64,000 nt of DNA from Cladocopium goreaui (taxonomy: Eukaryota; Sar; Dinophyceae; Suessiales; Symbiodiniaceae): contig CAMXCT020001768.1 in assembly GCA_947184155.2 (NCBI GenBank), forward strand, positions 620,001 to 684,000. Reading direction: 5' to 3'. Each line of letters opens with the position of its first letter. Position 1 is the first letter of the stretch. This document shows positions 51,483-60,901 of the stretch, piece by piece. The notes below the pieces were generated by a model. The model did not search any database and was not told the DNA's origin. It saw only the letters and a program-made list of their open reading frames with translations. The position numbers were made by a program, and so were the translations under genes.

Positions 51483-53150
51483 TCATCCCGCACCAAAGGC
51501 CAGAAAAGCAAACAGAGAAGCAGCACTTCGAATGGCTCTCCTAGAGGACAAAGGGAGCTCGGTCAGCAGGCTAAGCGCTGCGACCTCCTGCAAATAGGCC
51601 TCCAGAGTTGTCACTTGCTTTAAGCGCATAGCCCACAGCAAGTCGCTGATCGAAGCTCCTTTCCGGTAGCTCGTTACAGCGCCTCCGCCTCGTAGTCCGC
51701 CAGGGGTGACATGAACGTTTGTAGGCACCTCCAGCAACTGCAGGATAAAGTCCCATCGCCTGCGAAAAACATGAGCACTACCAAAGCAAAGCAGTTCGTC
51801 TTTGTCTGCACCCTGGTAGATCAAATTCAGGAGCTTTACAGCGTGCAAGTTGGTGATCTTCAAGTGCTGCACTCGAGCCAGTTGCCTATAGCTCGTCTTT
51901 GACCTCCTCAAGACTAAAAAGGCAGCATCGCACTCATACAGCATGTCGCAGGGCAGCAAGAGGTCTTCCCTGCGGCATTTCAAGACTTCTCCGGCACGGG
52001 CGATGCCGAAGAAGCACAGCAAACAAACACCGCACCATCGCTTCCAGTTCATGCTCCATGCTATTGCGATCATGGCTTCAACCAAAACCTCAGGCACAGG
52101 AGTACGGTGAGTGGTGGGCTCGGCTTTCTCCCATCTGGTAGCAAGATCCCAGCATATTCCTGCGTAAGGCTTCAATTGCGGCACTCTCCGCGAAGAAACC
52201 AGGATCAAATGCCGGTAGTAAAGCAAGGAACCACCACGCCCAAATTCCAGATCTCCAAAGCGCCGAATAGCATAGGCAAGAAAAATTGGAACAGCCAGGA
52301 AAAGAGCCAAAACGTCGGACTCCACAAACTGATAGCACCAAACCAAAAACCTCTTCCACTGCTGGTCACCAAGACGAATGCTGTTCCAGGTTTGCACGGG
52401 AGCCTCTTCCAGGGAGAAACCTCGAGGATGAGCTATTCTGCGAGGTCCGGGGTGGTCGGCTTCTCCGATCCGCATGGAAGAGCATTTGGCGCACCCAGCA
52501 ATGTTAAACTTTCCACTGCCTTGTCTGCTCCACCCACATGCATCCAAAGCAGCAGAAGCTATCATCCGGCTGAAACCACGTGGGTATGGCTGCGCAACCA
52601 AAGTCCAGGGAATCCTCAAAGTGGGGTGTTGACCACGTAACTGTTGATGCCCTCTAGAGCACGTGCACAACATGCGCATGCCTCTCAACTTTGGAAGGTT
52701 TGTTGCCACTCTCGTTCTCTTTCTCCACTTGGTGCCGAAGCGGCAGTAGTCTGCCCTGAACACATGCTGAGAATCGGGCTTTCTATACTTTCTGTACTTC
52801 CTTTGCCCCCACACATGGGACGAATCAGGGTTCTCAGTCCAAAAGAAAACATCAGGACTCTCAGCATCATCCAGGCTCTCCTCACACAGCTCGTGAAGCT
52901 CGGCACCAAAGTCGGCCATCTCATTTCCCTCCTTTACCTTCTCCTTCATGTTCAAAGTCATCCAAGGCACGCCCCCCGGATATTGCAAAGTGCGGACCGC
53001 AGGGGTGACAGCACGGGAGAAGGACTTGCATACCATAGCAGACCCTACCAACTTCACACCACGAAGGACCACCAATCTGGTGATGCTGTCTCTGTTGGAA
53101 GCCAGCAGGACATTCTCGCTTTCGCTCCGGCCGATCTCGAAGGTCAGGAC
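51483..53150 (-). CDS. Methyltransferase C-terminal part fused to tyrosine recombinase (DIRS-like)
   Basis: Continues the methyltransferase from the previous ORF after a frameshift near 53155: CPWVLTFEIGRSES, SAMVCKSFSRAVTP, FFWTENPDSSHVW and DYCRFGTKWRKRTRVATNLP. These resemble C5-MTase motifs IV (PPC-x-S), VI (ENV as ENP) and VIII (QxRxR), with the motif IV Pro changed to Val. Next come MRIGEADHPGPRR and the recombinase: a helical N-domain (QQWKRFLVWCYQFVESDVLA), Arg I in CFFGIARAGEVL, box II as TPGGLRGGGAVTSYRKG, and the Tyr nucleophile in TTLEAYLQEVAA. The His of the R-H-R-Y set is Gly here. The start is a frameshift point, not a start codon. Confidence 0.8.
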   Translation of the reverse strand, partial: VLTFEIGRSESENVLLASNRDSITRLVVLRGVKLVGSAMVCKSFSRAVTPAVRTLQYPGGVPWMTLNMKEKVKEGNEMADFGAELHELCEESLDDAESPDVFFWTENPDSSHVWGQRKYRKYRKPDSQHVFRADYCRFGTKWRKRTRVATNLPKLRGMRMLCTCSRGHQQLRGQHPTLRIPWTLVAQPYPRGFSRMIASAALDACGWSRQGSGKFNIAGCAKCSSMRIGEADHPGPRRIAHPRGFSLEEAPVQTWNSIRLGDQQWKRFLVWCYQFVESDVLALFLAVPIFLAYAIRRFGDLEFGRGGSLLYYRHLILVSSRRVPQLKPYAGICWDLATRWEKAEPTTHRTPVPEVLVEAMIAIAWSMNWKRWCGVCLLCFFGIARAGEVLKCRREDLLLPCDMLYECDAAFLVLRRSKTSYRQLARVQHLKITNLHAVKLLNLIYQGADKDELLCFGSAHVFRRRWDFILQLLEVPTNVHVTPGGLRGGGAVTSYRKGASISDLLWAMRLKQVTTLEAYLQEVAALSLLTELPLSSRRAIRSAASLFAFLAFGAG

Positions 53151-53953
53151 CCAGGGACAGCCTCCTTCAGCCAGGCACGAGCAACTCCTCCTTTGCCGCT
53201 GTATAAATCCAAAGCACCTGGCTCCAGAAACTTGCTAACCCCAACGGCGAAGACGAACTGCTGTAGAGGAAAGCTACGGAGGATAGCCAAAGCCTCCGCA
53301 CCCAAACAACTTCCCTCGCACGCGGGCATCAGTGCCTCACCCTTCTCACAAACGGCCTTTCCTTTTCGCCCAGTGCTGGCTCGGAAAGCTCGGCCCGTCC
53401 TCATGTCAACAGGATCTCCCAAAGAGGCTCGATCAAAGTGACACGTGGGAGCCACCATCACTTCCAAGTCCTTCAGCCAAGGGTCAAGCCGATCAAAGTG
53501 GTTGTTGCAAACATCATCCCACCACCAAGGCAAACCTGCATCTGGAGCGTCCGGCTTCGCGTCTCTGGTGGGCCCATCAGCTCTGTTCAGCTTTGAAGGC
53601 CAAAAACCATACCCGCCGTAAAGGTCAGAGCCAAGCATAGTGGGCACGCTTCTCAGCAGCTCTGAGTTCAAAGCCTTCGAGGAAGCTCTGCCTTTGACCA
53701 AACTTCCTAAAGCCACCTGAGAGTCAAGGGCATAGGGCACCCGAACGCTGAACTGCTTTGCTCCAATGCGACCTTCTTCAATCAGATGCGCACGGAGCTC
53801 GCCAATGTTCACATGCACTGGCTTTGGGTGTTTTCGCCGCCACTGTTCCTCATAGGGCACTGCTCGAGCCAAAGATTCCCAAAAGGGGTGAACATCGTAA
53901 ACGTCACCACCAGGAAGTTCATCCTCCTTCTCCAAAAATTCTTTACTTCGCAA
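53144..53953 (-). CDS. RNase H C-terminal half and methyltransferase motif I (DIRS-like)
   Basis: Carries the rest of the RNase H (VNIGELRAHL, LDSQVALGSLVKGRASSKAL, SKLNRADGPTR), as in DIRS/Ngaro elements. After a linker comes LEPGALDLYSGKGGVARAWL, a SAM-binding motif I with the G-x-G-G turn. The frame is lost just after this and resumes in the next ORF. The upstream border is also a frameshift from the RT ORF (overlap at 53943-53953). Confidence 0.78.
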   Translation of the reverse strand: MRSKEFLEKEDELPGGDVYDVHPFWESLARAVPYEEQWRRKHPKPVHVNIGELRAHLIEEGRIGAKQFSVRVPYALDSQVALGSLVKGRASSKALNSELLRSVPTMLGSDLYGGYGFWPSKLNRADGPTRDAKPDAPDAGLPWWWDDVCNNHFDRLDPWLKDLEVMVAPTCHFDRASLGDPVDMRTGRAFRASTGRKGKAVCEKGEALMPACEGSCLGAEALAILRSFPLQQFVFAVGVSKFLEPGALDLYSGKGGVARAWLKEAVPGS

Positions 53954-55996
53954 CCATGCTTTGCTTGGGGGGAAGCAGTTTTGTCCAGCAACTCTTGCTG
54001 AGACTCAACCTCATTGCCTCCCTAGCAACTTGCACAGGGATCACGCCCGCCACAGCGGCCATGCCCCAATCTGAGGCGTCAGTCGCGTGGAGGACCCCAA
54101 CTGTGGAGGCTCTCAAATTGACCACCGCTAACGTGCTCAAAATCATCATGGTGAAGAGCTCGTCAATCAAAGCTCCAGAGAGCCTAAGGACTTGCCTGTC
54201 TGAGCCGGACGCAGCAATGGCGTCAAAGACCAAGTTCATGGTGGACAGGAGCCTGCGCCTCAAAGAGAGTATGGAAATGTAGGATCCAGCCAAAGAACGA
54301 AGAAGGCCTACGGTGGAGAGACCTAAAGCACATACGTGCACCGTGATGAGCAGCAGGGGCCAAAGTCTGGTCTCGTTGGCACGTACCAGCCCCTTTTTTC
54401 CATCAACTTGGACTCCCCAAAAAGAACTGCACAAGCTGTTGTCGAAGGCCTTCTTCTCATTAGTAGGCAGTCCGACCTCCTCGTACTTAGCCATGATCCT
54501 CTCCATACGCTCGTCCAAAAGAGAAGCACCCTCATAAACACCGGCCTTGACGTCGGAGGCAAGGACCTTCTGCAAACAAACAAGGTCATCAATCACTACA
54601 CCAACGCTGAGCAAACCCCTGGGGCATGGCTGGTGCATCATCAGGATCTCATCCATAGAAGCTCCACCACAAGACACGACCAGCTTGAGGTGAGACCCCT
54701 GTGCAAATTCGCAGGCGTTCAAATCGCCCATAGCCAGCGTTGACAAACCAACATAGCCAGCTTCGGTGAACTTCTTCCCGAAGATGAACTCCAGGTCCTC
54801 AGGCTCCAGCCTACCGGCCAAGTAGTTGCGGCGACATCGCTGCGGGGAAACAGAAAACTGGTAAAAGTAGTCACGAATGTCTCTCCCACTCATGATAAGG
54901 CACTGTGACTCATCAAGCTCGATGCCGGAAAGACAAGTGCTGCTGCTCATGGTCTTTGTCCAAGTGTTCAACATCTTTTCAACCGTGTTTGGGGGTCTTG
55001 CATCTAAGATTAAACGGTCTCTGTCAAGATCTTTGGGAACACAAAAAAGGCCACACTCGAGCCCAGGACGTACATCATCAACGGTCAGAGGCACCAAACG
55101 ACCACAAGCAGCCATCTTCTGAAACAACAGATTCCGTTCATGAGCAGAACCATGTATGCTAACTTGAGGGGGTTCATCAACGACATCGTCACGAACACAT
55201 TCTAAAGGAAATTCATAAGCATGAGCAGTTTCCTTGTCGAAGTAGGGGACAGGGTTGAAACTTGGGGAGCCAACAAAGTGAAGCCGATCAGCTTGCAAAG
55301 GCTTAGCTACAGCAGAATCACCACGTTTGGATTCACCATGAAAAACTCCGAAGCCCCCTGAAATCTCCTCCCAATCATCACCTTCATTTTCACGCCAAGC
55401 TCTGGTCGGAGAGCAAGTGTCAGCCCCGTAGGGAGCAGTAGAGGTGGAACAGCAAACGAGAGCACGGTGGAGAGCATCCAGCTGGTCAGCCGAGGATTCT
55501 GTCCGCAGTGCTGCTCTTGCCATCAATTGTGCATCCACCTGTAAAAGTGAATTCTGATCTTCGCTGAGGTGTTCCAAGAGGCGAACTGGACGCCACTGCC
55601 GGGCAGAAAGTCTCCGGCCTGGCCATAGCAGACCTGGGCAGCTATGAGGTCTTCCAAGGTGAAGCCAATTGAGAACTAACACCTGCAGAACCAGCCGCCT
55701 CTTCTTCCAAGAACCACCAAAAGCAGAGTCTCCTCCAAAAACTTCTGGATAAGGAACGGGCATAGGCCAGAGTCCCCTCAGCGAGTGATCCTCATCATGA
55801 GGCCGTGGCAAATTGCTGAGAAAGCTTTGCACAAAAGTAGCTAACTTGGCCGCGTACTTCGTCACGACACGTAGCCATGAATTAACGAAGGCCGGAACCT
55901 TGACAGTGGGCGCACGACTGCCCGGGACGTGGACAAACTTCGTGCCCAAGCCGCCGGAACTACCGGAGGGGCACACGTCAGCAGCCTTCAAGGAAC
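53943..55996 (-). CDS. Reverse transcriptase and RNase H start (DIRS-like)
   Basis: Copies element RNA. Motifs in order: RLILDARPPNTVE (finger), MSGRDIRDYFYQFSVS (motif A, Asp), LSTLAMGDLNACEFAQGSHL (motif B, the MGD-N-A form typical of DIRS-like RTs), LSVGVVIDDLVCLQ (motif C, IDD), GLPTNEKKAF and FWGVQVDGKKG (D/E). RNase H begins with VGVLHATDASDWGMAAVAG. The frame is also open upstream across the gag ORF, but that part is shadow, so I place the boundary where gag ends. There is no clear ATG at that point; reinitiation or frameshifting is likely. Confidence 0.87.
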
Positions 55997-57328
55997 TCAG
56001 GCCGTCTCGGCCGCATCGCTCTGGCTTTTCCCTTTTGACTTTGGCTTCGGCCTCGGTCGATTGGTCTCCTTCTCGGTCTCCTCGGTGGTCTTCTTCCCCA
56101 GGGCTCTGCGTTTTTGCACATAGTCCTCTGCGTCCTTCAGATGCGACAACATCACCTCGGCCCACCTTGGGTCCAGTATTTTGCTGAATGGGCTTTCCCC
56201 GTCTGCAATGGACGGCAACGTATGGGACGCCAAAGCAGACCAAGGAGGCCCCTGCTCGAGCATGAGCTCCGAACCCAAAGCCCAGTTGCCTCTGTCGATC
56301 GCCACTTGGTCGATCATCAAGAGCATCAGACAGCTGCGAGCCCTCGCATGGGCCACCCGGCCGTTCACCAGGTCGTCCAGGATCCCAGCTGCCGACCATG
56401 CAAGGTAGGCAGAGCTCTTGTAAGCACCGATGCGGCTCCGATGCTCCACCCAGGCACGGGCGTTGAAGTCCTTCTTCGGCATACCGGGCATCACTGTCTG
56501 CAAAGTAAGGTCCTCCAGAATCAACTTCTCGATGACGTTGCTGATGTCTTCCGGTGCTTCCTGCAATGCCAGCCTGAGGGCTCTTCGAGCTGCTGCAGCT
56601 CGTTTGCCAGTGGAACTTGTAGAGCTGTCTGCACCAGTGTTTCCTCCCAAGTTCTCGAGGGCGATGTCCACCTTCGAGGACTTTGCTCTCTTGATCTTGT
56701 CTGCACTGAGAAGCGTCACCAGCTCCGTCAACTTGTTCAGGGCCCCCTCCATGGTCGCCGGATCCTGAGCTCCAGCTGTAGGAGAGCCAGACTCGCCCTC
56801 TTCGATCTCGTCCTCGCTTTCTGAAAGGACACTGTCGGACACCTTTCTCGCAGGCTTCCTCAGGGCAGATTCTCGAAGCTTTTTCCCTTTTGAGGAAGCA
56901 CCCATCAAGCGCTCCATTTCTCGCAAGTTCTCCTCTGGAACTCCTGCAGAAAGCGCAGAGGCAACCACACTGGGGTCTAAAGAAGGAAACTTGGCAGCAT
57001 CTTCGTGACGATGAGGTCCAGGAATCAATTTGGGCCTTGCGGCAAAATGCACCTTGGGAGTTGAAGGCTTGGACGAACCAGAACTCACCTTCTCCGACAC
57101 AGTCTCCAAGCTGACCGACATCTTCCCCAGAAGCTCCTCCAACCGCGACACTCGGGGGCCCAGACCAAAAGCGGGCCCTCCATGACCGGCTGAACCATCT
57201 TCTCCTCCCTTGCCGCTCTCCGCACTCAGAAAGCAAAAGCGCTCTTCCAGCGCTTCCACCAAGGCTGGGGCATACGGGAGGTAGCCGTCGCTCTCCTCGT
57301 ACCAAGAAGGGCCCACCGTTGCCTAATT
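55997..57328 (-). CDS. Gag-like ORF of the DIRS-like element
   Basis: About 440 residues with coiled-coil-prone and charged stretches: VSRLEELLGKMSVSLETVSE; an acidic Ser-rich patch SVLSESEDEIEEGESGSP; a globular part DLTLQTVMPGMPKKDFNARA through AYKSSAYLAWSAAGILDDLV; and a basic tail RPRPKPKSKGKSQ. This is typical of a nucleocapsid-like protein preceding a DIRS RT. The frame is open back to a TAG at about 57329 with no ATG near the start, so the 5' end is truncated, spliced (AATTAG|GC looks like an acceptor) or uses a non-AUG start. Confidence 0.7.
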
Positions 57329-57329
57329 A

Positions 57330-57798
57330 AGGCAGCAATGAAAAATTAAGCTATCAATGACGAAAATGATGCAGTTTTGAGCATGGCCCAAATGTGCTGG
57401 TGCCATTTGAGTTGCAGGATTCCACCTACAAACATGCAGTGAATCCATATCACAAGCATCTTGTGAGCAGCATAAACTTGGACATCAAGTTTCAGCGGTG
57501 GTAATTTTCCACACAGTGTGCACTGGTGTGATGGTAGCACCATCCAACTTGAGCCTTATATTGTGTGGCAGGCGCAATACTTTGGACTTAAATCTTGAGA
57601 CTCTCACCTGGATCATGTATATAATATATATCTCTATCTATATCTCTATATATATATATATATAATAGATTTTTATAGATTATGATTAGGATAGTGTATT
57701 TATAAAATGCACTGGTGCCGGTTCTGGTTTTCGAAGCATGGTGGCTGACACAAACCCACCAGCAAATCTCCTGGTCAAATGGATAGAATTGTGGTGTC
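57330..57798. repeat. Intergenic DNA with TA/TATC microsatellite
   Basis: AT-rich spacer. TA and ATCTCT units at 57615-57670. No gene. Confidence 0.7.
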
Positions 57799-59352
57799 CT
57801 AAAAAAGTTGGTTGTGTTTATTGTAAAAAACAATCTGCCAGTTTGAAGGCGCAACTGCCTCCAGCCAATTTTTCTCTCGCGCATCCGTCTCTTGCAGTAC
57901 CCCAGCGAAGCGCATGCAAGTTTGCACTATGTAGCGAAACAAAGTAAGACGGGACATGTAAGCTGGATGGCTTTTTTCAGCTATCCGTTTGGTTCGGGAG
58001 ATCATGTCCTCATCTGCATATACCATGAGGTAACGCGGGTTTTTTGGCAAAAAGTGCCAAACAAGGTGCCCCAGCATATGGGCCTTTGGCCGCATATGAT
58101 ATTTTGCTTCCCCCTGGGCGATGGCCCGGTCCGCAAGTATGTTCAAAGCGGATCTGAAAACGCAGTAGGCCCTTTTGAACTCACAGGTCACGTAAGGCGT
58201 GAATTGTTTCGCACCTTGAAGCATCAGAACTTCCATTGTTGCCAGTCCACCAATCAAGCCGGACCAGTACCTCAATCGATGGTGGGCCCTAAAGGAAAGA
58301 AAATTGACAAAAACGACATTACCCATCGAGAAAATCCATTGCGCCCATTTCTTCGGACGGTCAAGCATAACTTGCGAAGCTTGCGAAGTTTTGGCGGCAT
58401 CCCCCGTGTAGATTCGCTGGGAGCACTGCACGAGATCAAAGACTTCACCCTTCATTTCTGCTTGCCAGTCCTCTGGTGCGCGGAAAACTGTTGGGAGACC
58501 AAATGTGAGCTCTGCCGCCTGGGTAAGGGCCCGGCACTGGATTCCCATTGCAGCTCTTCGCTCCCACAGACCAAGCAACGCCACGGTTTGCTGATACGAG
58601 AGCGGGGACGGTGGGATTTTCGCATGGACACGTAGGCCGATGACAGGAAGAAAGTTGTGGTGTAGCCACTGCGGCTGCCAATCTGCTGTCCCAAACAGAG
58701 CTGCTGCTAGTGGTAGCCACCCAAATTGCGCCAACTCCTCAAGTCGCGATGGCAGACGTTGCTTGGCCCTTGTTCCAAACCCATGCAGGATAGCAGGCCT
58801 CATGAAGCTCGGTTCAATTTCCATGGCCTGATAGATCTTGTCTCCTGGTAGTACTTTAATCACCACCTCGCCTGGGAGGAGGCTGAGTGTTGGCAGGGCC
58901 CCTTGCTCATAGGCGGGCCGGGCCCACTTGTGAAAGTTGGGTTGTCTGCCTTGGAAACCATCAAGGATTCCTCGCAAGTGTCCATGACGAGGCCACACAC
59001 CCGTCTCAGGAACAGGAAAGGTAACCCACCCTGACCATTGCCCCAATAAGCTCCAGGCATGACACCAGTCAGCTGCACATCGAGTGGCGGTGCCTAGAAG
59101 TGGCGATCCTAGTAAACCACTGGAAACGGCAGTTTCTGTGTCACAAGGCGGTTGAGTGGTTGATAGGTAGCCTTCGACATGGTCAAGGTAGGCTTTGCTG
59201 GCAAGAGTAGCAAGTTCATCTGGGTCTCGCTCAGGATCAACAAGTTCGGACTCCAGGAGTGGGCTGCGATGACCAGATGCCAACACAATAACTAGTCCAG
59301 CATTGATTTCCGTGAAAGCTTCACTTACCAGGATGACGCCTTTGCTGGCCAC
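57799..59352 (-). CDS. Dinoflagellate-type protein of unknown function (second half of a gene pair)
   Basis: A 517-codon frame whose first codon is GTG, so the true start lies upstream or in the preceding ORF. Segments include SEAFTEINAGLVIVLASGHR, AILHGFGTRAKQRLPSRLEE and, near the C-terminus, KYHMRPKAHMLGHLVWHFLP, NPRYLMVYADEDMISRTKRI and SHPAYMSRLTLFRYIVQ. I remember a C-terminal motif of this kind (RPKxHxxxH...NPRY...DEDxxxR) from many predicted dinoflagellate proteins, but know no function. Joined by a one-base shift to the DxD ORF at 59325-60338. The overlap contains CCTG|GTAAGTGAAG, a perfect donor-like word. Confidence 0.6.
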   Translation of the reverse strand: MASKGVILVSEAFTEINAGLVIVLASGHRSPLLESELVDPERDPDELATLASKAYLDHVEGYLSTTQPPCDTETAVSSGLLGSPLLGTATRCAADWCHAWSLLGQWSGWVTFPVPETGVWPRHGHLRGILDGFQGRQPNFHKWARPAYEQGALPTLSLLPGEVVIKVLPGDKIYQAMEIEPSFMRPAILHGFGTRAKQRLPSRLEELAQFGWLPLAAALFGTADWQPQWLHHNFLPVIGLRVHAKIPPSPLSYQQTVALLGLWERRAAMGIQCRALTQAAELTFGLPTVFRAPEDWQAEMKGEVFDLVQCSQRIYTGDAAKTSQASQVMLDRPKKWAQWIFSMGNVVFVNFLSFRAHHRLRYWSGLIGGLATMEVLMLQGAKQFTPYVTCEFKRAYCVFRSALNILADRAIAQGEAKYHMRPKAHMLGHLVWHFLPKNPRYLMVYADEDMISRTKRIAEKSHPAYMSRLTLFRYIVQTCMRFAGVLQETDAREKNWLEAVAPSNWQIVFYNKHNQLF

Positions 59353-60338
59353 AGGTTGCTGTGCTTCAATGGTTGACCGTTTGTTGGTTGATCCTGAGCA
59401 CGACTGGGCAGTGGGCGAGCAGTTGCTGCTCGGCTCTTCTCTTCTTCTCGCTCAGTTGGGTGTGGGCTCGGGGGTTCTGACCCACCGAAGTCAACCTCAT
59501 CCTCGAAATTTCCTGTGGGGTCTGGAGGCGGTGCCTGCACGTCAATGGCCGCAAAGTTCTCGACGCTGCGCGATTTGGGCAGCTTGATAGGGGGGCCAGG
59601 TTGTTGTTGCGTGGCTTTTCCCGTGTCAACAGATCTTGCTCTCTTCTGCGCAGGTGCAATCGGACTGCTCGGTATTACTTCAGGTTGTCGGCAGCCTTCT
59701 TCAGGGGGGTCGTGCCCTACGCATGACAGCCACAGCTCCTGAATTTCGAAGAGCGTTACAGGCACACAATCACTATCGATGAGAGCAAAGTTGATGCTTG
59801 GGAAGAGAAAAACACATGCATCCAATATGTAGGTGCCAGCCCACGTAGGGTGCACCTTATCCAGGCCAGTGTCTGCCGATATGGGTACAAACACCACTGT
59901 GGTGTGCTCGCCATAGGGGCCCACGTATCGGATGCGCTCCTTCCACCACGCAGCGACCATGGGCCAGTGACTTAAACCTGGAGTGCTGGCCACAGTCTCC
60001 GCCAACAGGTCTCGATTATCAGTGATGAGGTAAACAGTCTGGAAAGCTAGGAACTCAGCGGCTTGGCTGACGACCCAGCGATATAGGCTGTGCCACGTAG
60101 GTCCCGGTGCAACCTCAACACCATCCACGACCTTGATCTCATAGTCGTGCCTATCAGGTTCGCCAGACTTCTTGTGGGGGTCTCCAAATCGCCACTGGTG
60201 ATGGACAGTCTGGTTCAAACCATACTCCGTGGAAATGTCTTTATAAAGACCTAGAGCTTCCAACAGGTCATCAAATTGCGCTGTGGGGTCAGGTTCGAAC
60301 CAAATTTGCTCAGCTTGCTGCCTAGTAAGGAGCTCCAT
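59325..60338 (-). CDS. DxD-motif protein, glycosyltransferase-like (candidate)
   Basis: 337 residues from ATG at 60338. SLYRWVVSQAAEFLAFQTVY, LITDNRD, a Trp-rich segment (SHWPMVAAWWKERIRYVG), HPTWAGTYILDACVFLF, then FALIDSDCVPVTLFEIQELW with Asp-Ser-Asp at 188-190. A hydrophobic strand followed by D-x-D and a conserved Val/Leu stretch is the signature of GT-A-fold nucleotide-sugar transferases (metal and UDP-sugar binding), so that role is inferred. Residues 205-335 are Pro/Ser/Arg-rich and probably disordered. It ends in TAA formed within GTAAGT. Likely one gene with the ORF at 57799-59352. Confidence 0.6.
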   Translation of the reverse strand: MELLTRQQAEQIWFEPDPTAQFDDLLEALGLYKDISTEYGLNQTVHHQWRFGDPHKKSGEPDRHDYEIKVVDGVEVAPGPTWHSLYRWVVSQAAEFLAFQTVYLITDNRDLLAETVASTPGLSHWPMVAAWWKERIRYVGPYGEHTTVVFVPISADTGLDKVHPTWAGTYILDACVFLFPSINFALIDSDCVPVTLFEIQELWLSCVGHDPPEEGCRQPEVIPSSPIAPAQKRARSVDTGKATQQQPGPPIKLPKSRSVENFAAIDVQAPPPDPTGNFEDEVDFGGSEPPSPHPTEREEEKSRAATARPLPSRAQDQPTNGQPLKHSNLWPAKASSW

Positions 60339-60362
60339 GAACAGGATTAGAAGGCAAAGCCC

Positions 60363-60901
60363 CTGGACCAGTCTACGGCCAGAGACAATGCCAAATAGTA
60401 ATGTTTAGGGGGACCAGCGGAGTGATACCCCTGACCAGTCTACGGCCAGAAGTACCACACTGGAACACTTGTTGAGGGAGTGGCAATGCGGAAAAGGGGA
60501 ACCAGAAAGAGAAAGCCGAGCCAAGACGAGGGGGGGAGAGGGGGGGGGTGCTGGAAATCCTGGACCAGTCTACGGCCAGAAAGACCAGGCACCGAGCCCG
60601 AGGAAAGCAGGAAGCCAGGGAGACACAGGAGAAGGGGGAGGGAAGAGGCAACCAAGCGGACAACACAAAGGAGGGGCAAGGGACCCGGGGCAAGAGAAAA
60701 GGGAGAGGGGGACGTACCACCCACCACCGTTCACAGATAGTTGAGAGACAAGCAAGGACTGCACAGGGCGAAGCCAAAAGGGGCACTCCAAGCAAAAGAG
60801 AAGAAATCAAACAACAGACAACGGAAAGGGAAGAGGGCACAGGGAAACGAGAAAAAATGGGGCGTGAGGCACTGACAGTCCTGGACCAGTCTACGGCCAG
60901 A
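60363..60901. repeat. Hairpin repeat family 1 (four copies) delimiting A-poor cassettes
   Basis: Copies at 60363-60383, 60431-60450 (one base shorter), 60560-60580 and 60881-60901. Each reads CTGG, then ACCA, GTCTACGG, then CCAGA, so that CTGG pairs with CCAG around a GTCTACGG-containing loop. Spacing is irregular (68, 129 and 321 bp). The sequence between copies is strongly T-poor on the plus strand. Confidence 0.85.

Larger units (their letters stand above)
50841..57328 (-). mobile_element. DIRS-like tyrosine-recombinase retrotransposon, 5'-truncated or decayed
   Basis: Minus-strand order is gag-like ORF, reverse transcriptase, RNase H, SAM methyltransferase, tyrosine recombinase, then a direct repeat-spacer-repeat (51403-51159, spacer, 51085-50841). 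This gene order and the 3' split-direct-repeat layout are those of DIRS/PAT/Ngaro-group elements, which integrate by a recombinase rather than an integrase or endonuclease. The matching 5' repeat is not found upstream of the gag ORF, and at least two frameshifts break the coding region, so this copy is probably inactive. The right border (about 57328) is where coding begins, not a proven terminus. Confidence 0.85.

Noticed and set aside
56000..57305. N-terminal 430 codons of the long frame that contains the DIRS-like RT
   Set aside because: Shadow of the gag-like ORF in another frame; Gly/Arg/Ser-rich without structure.
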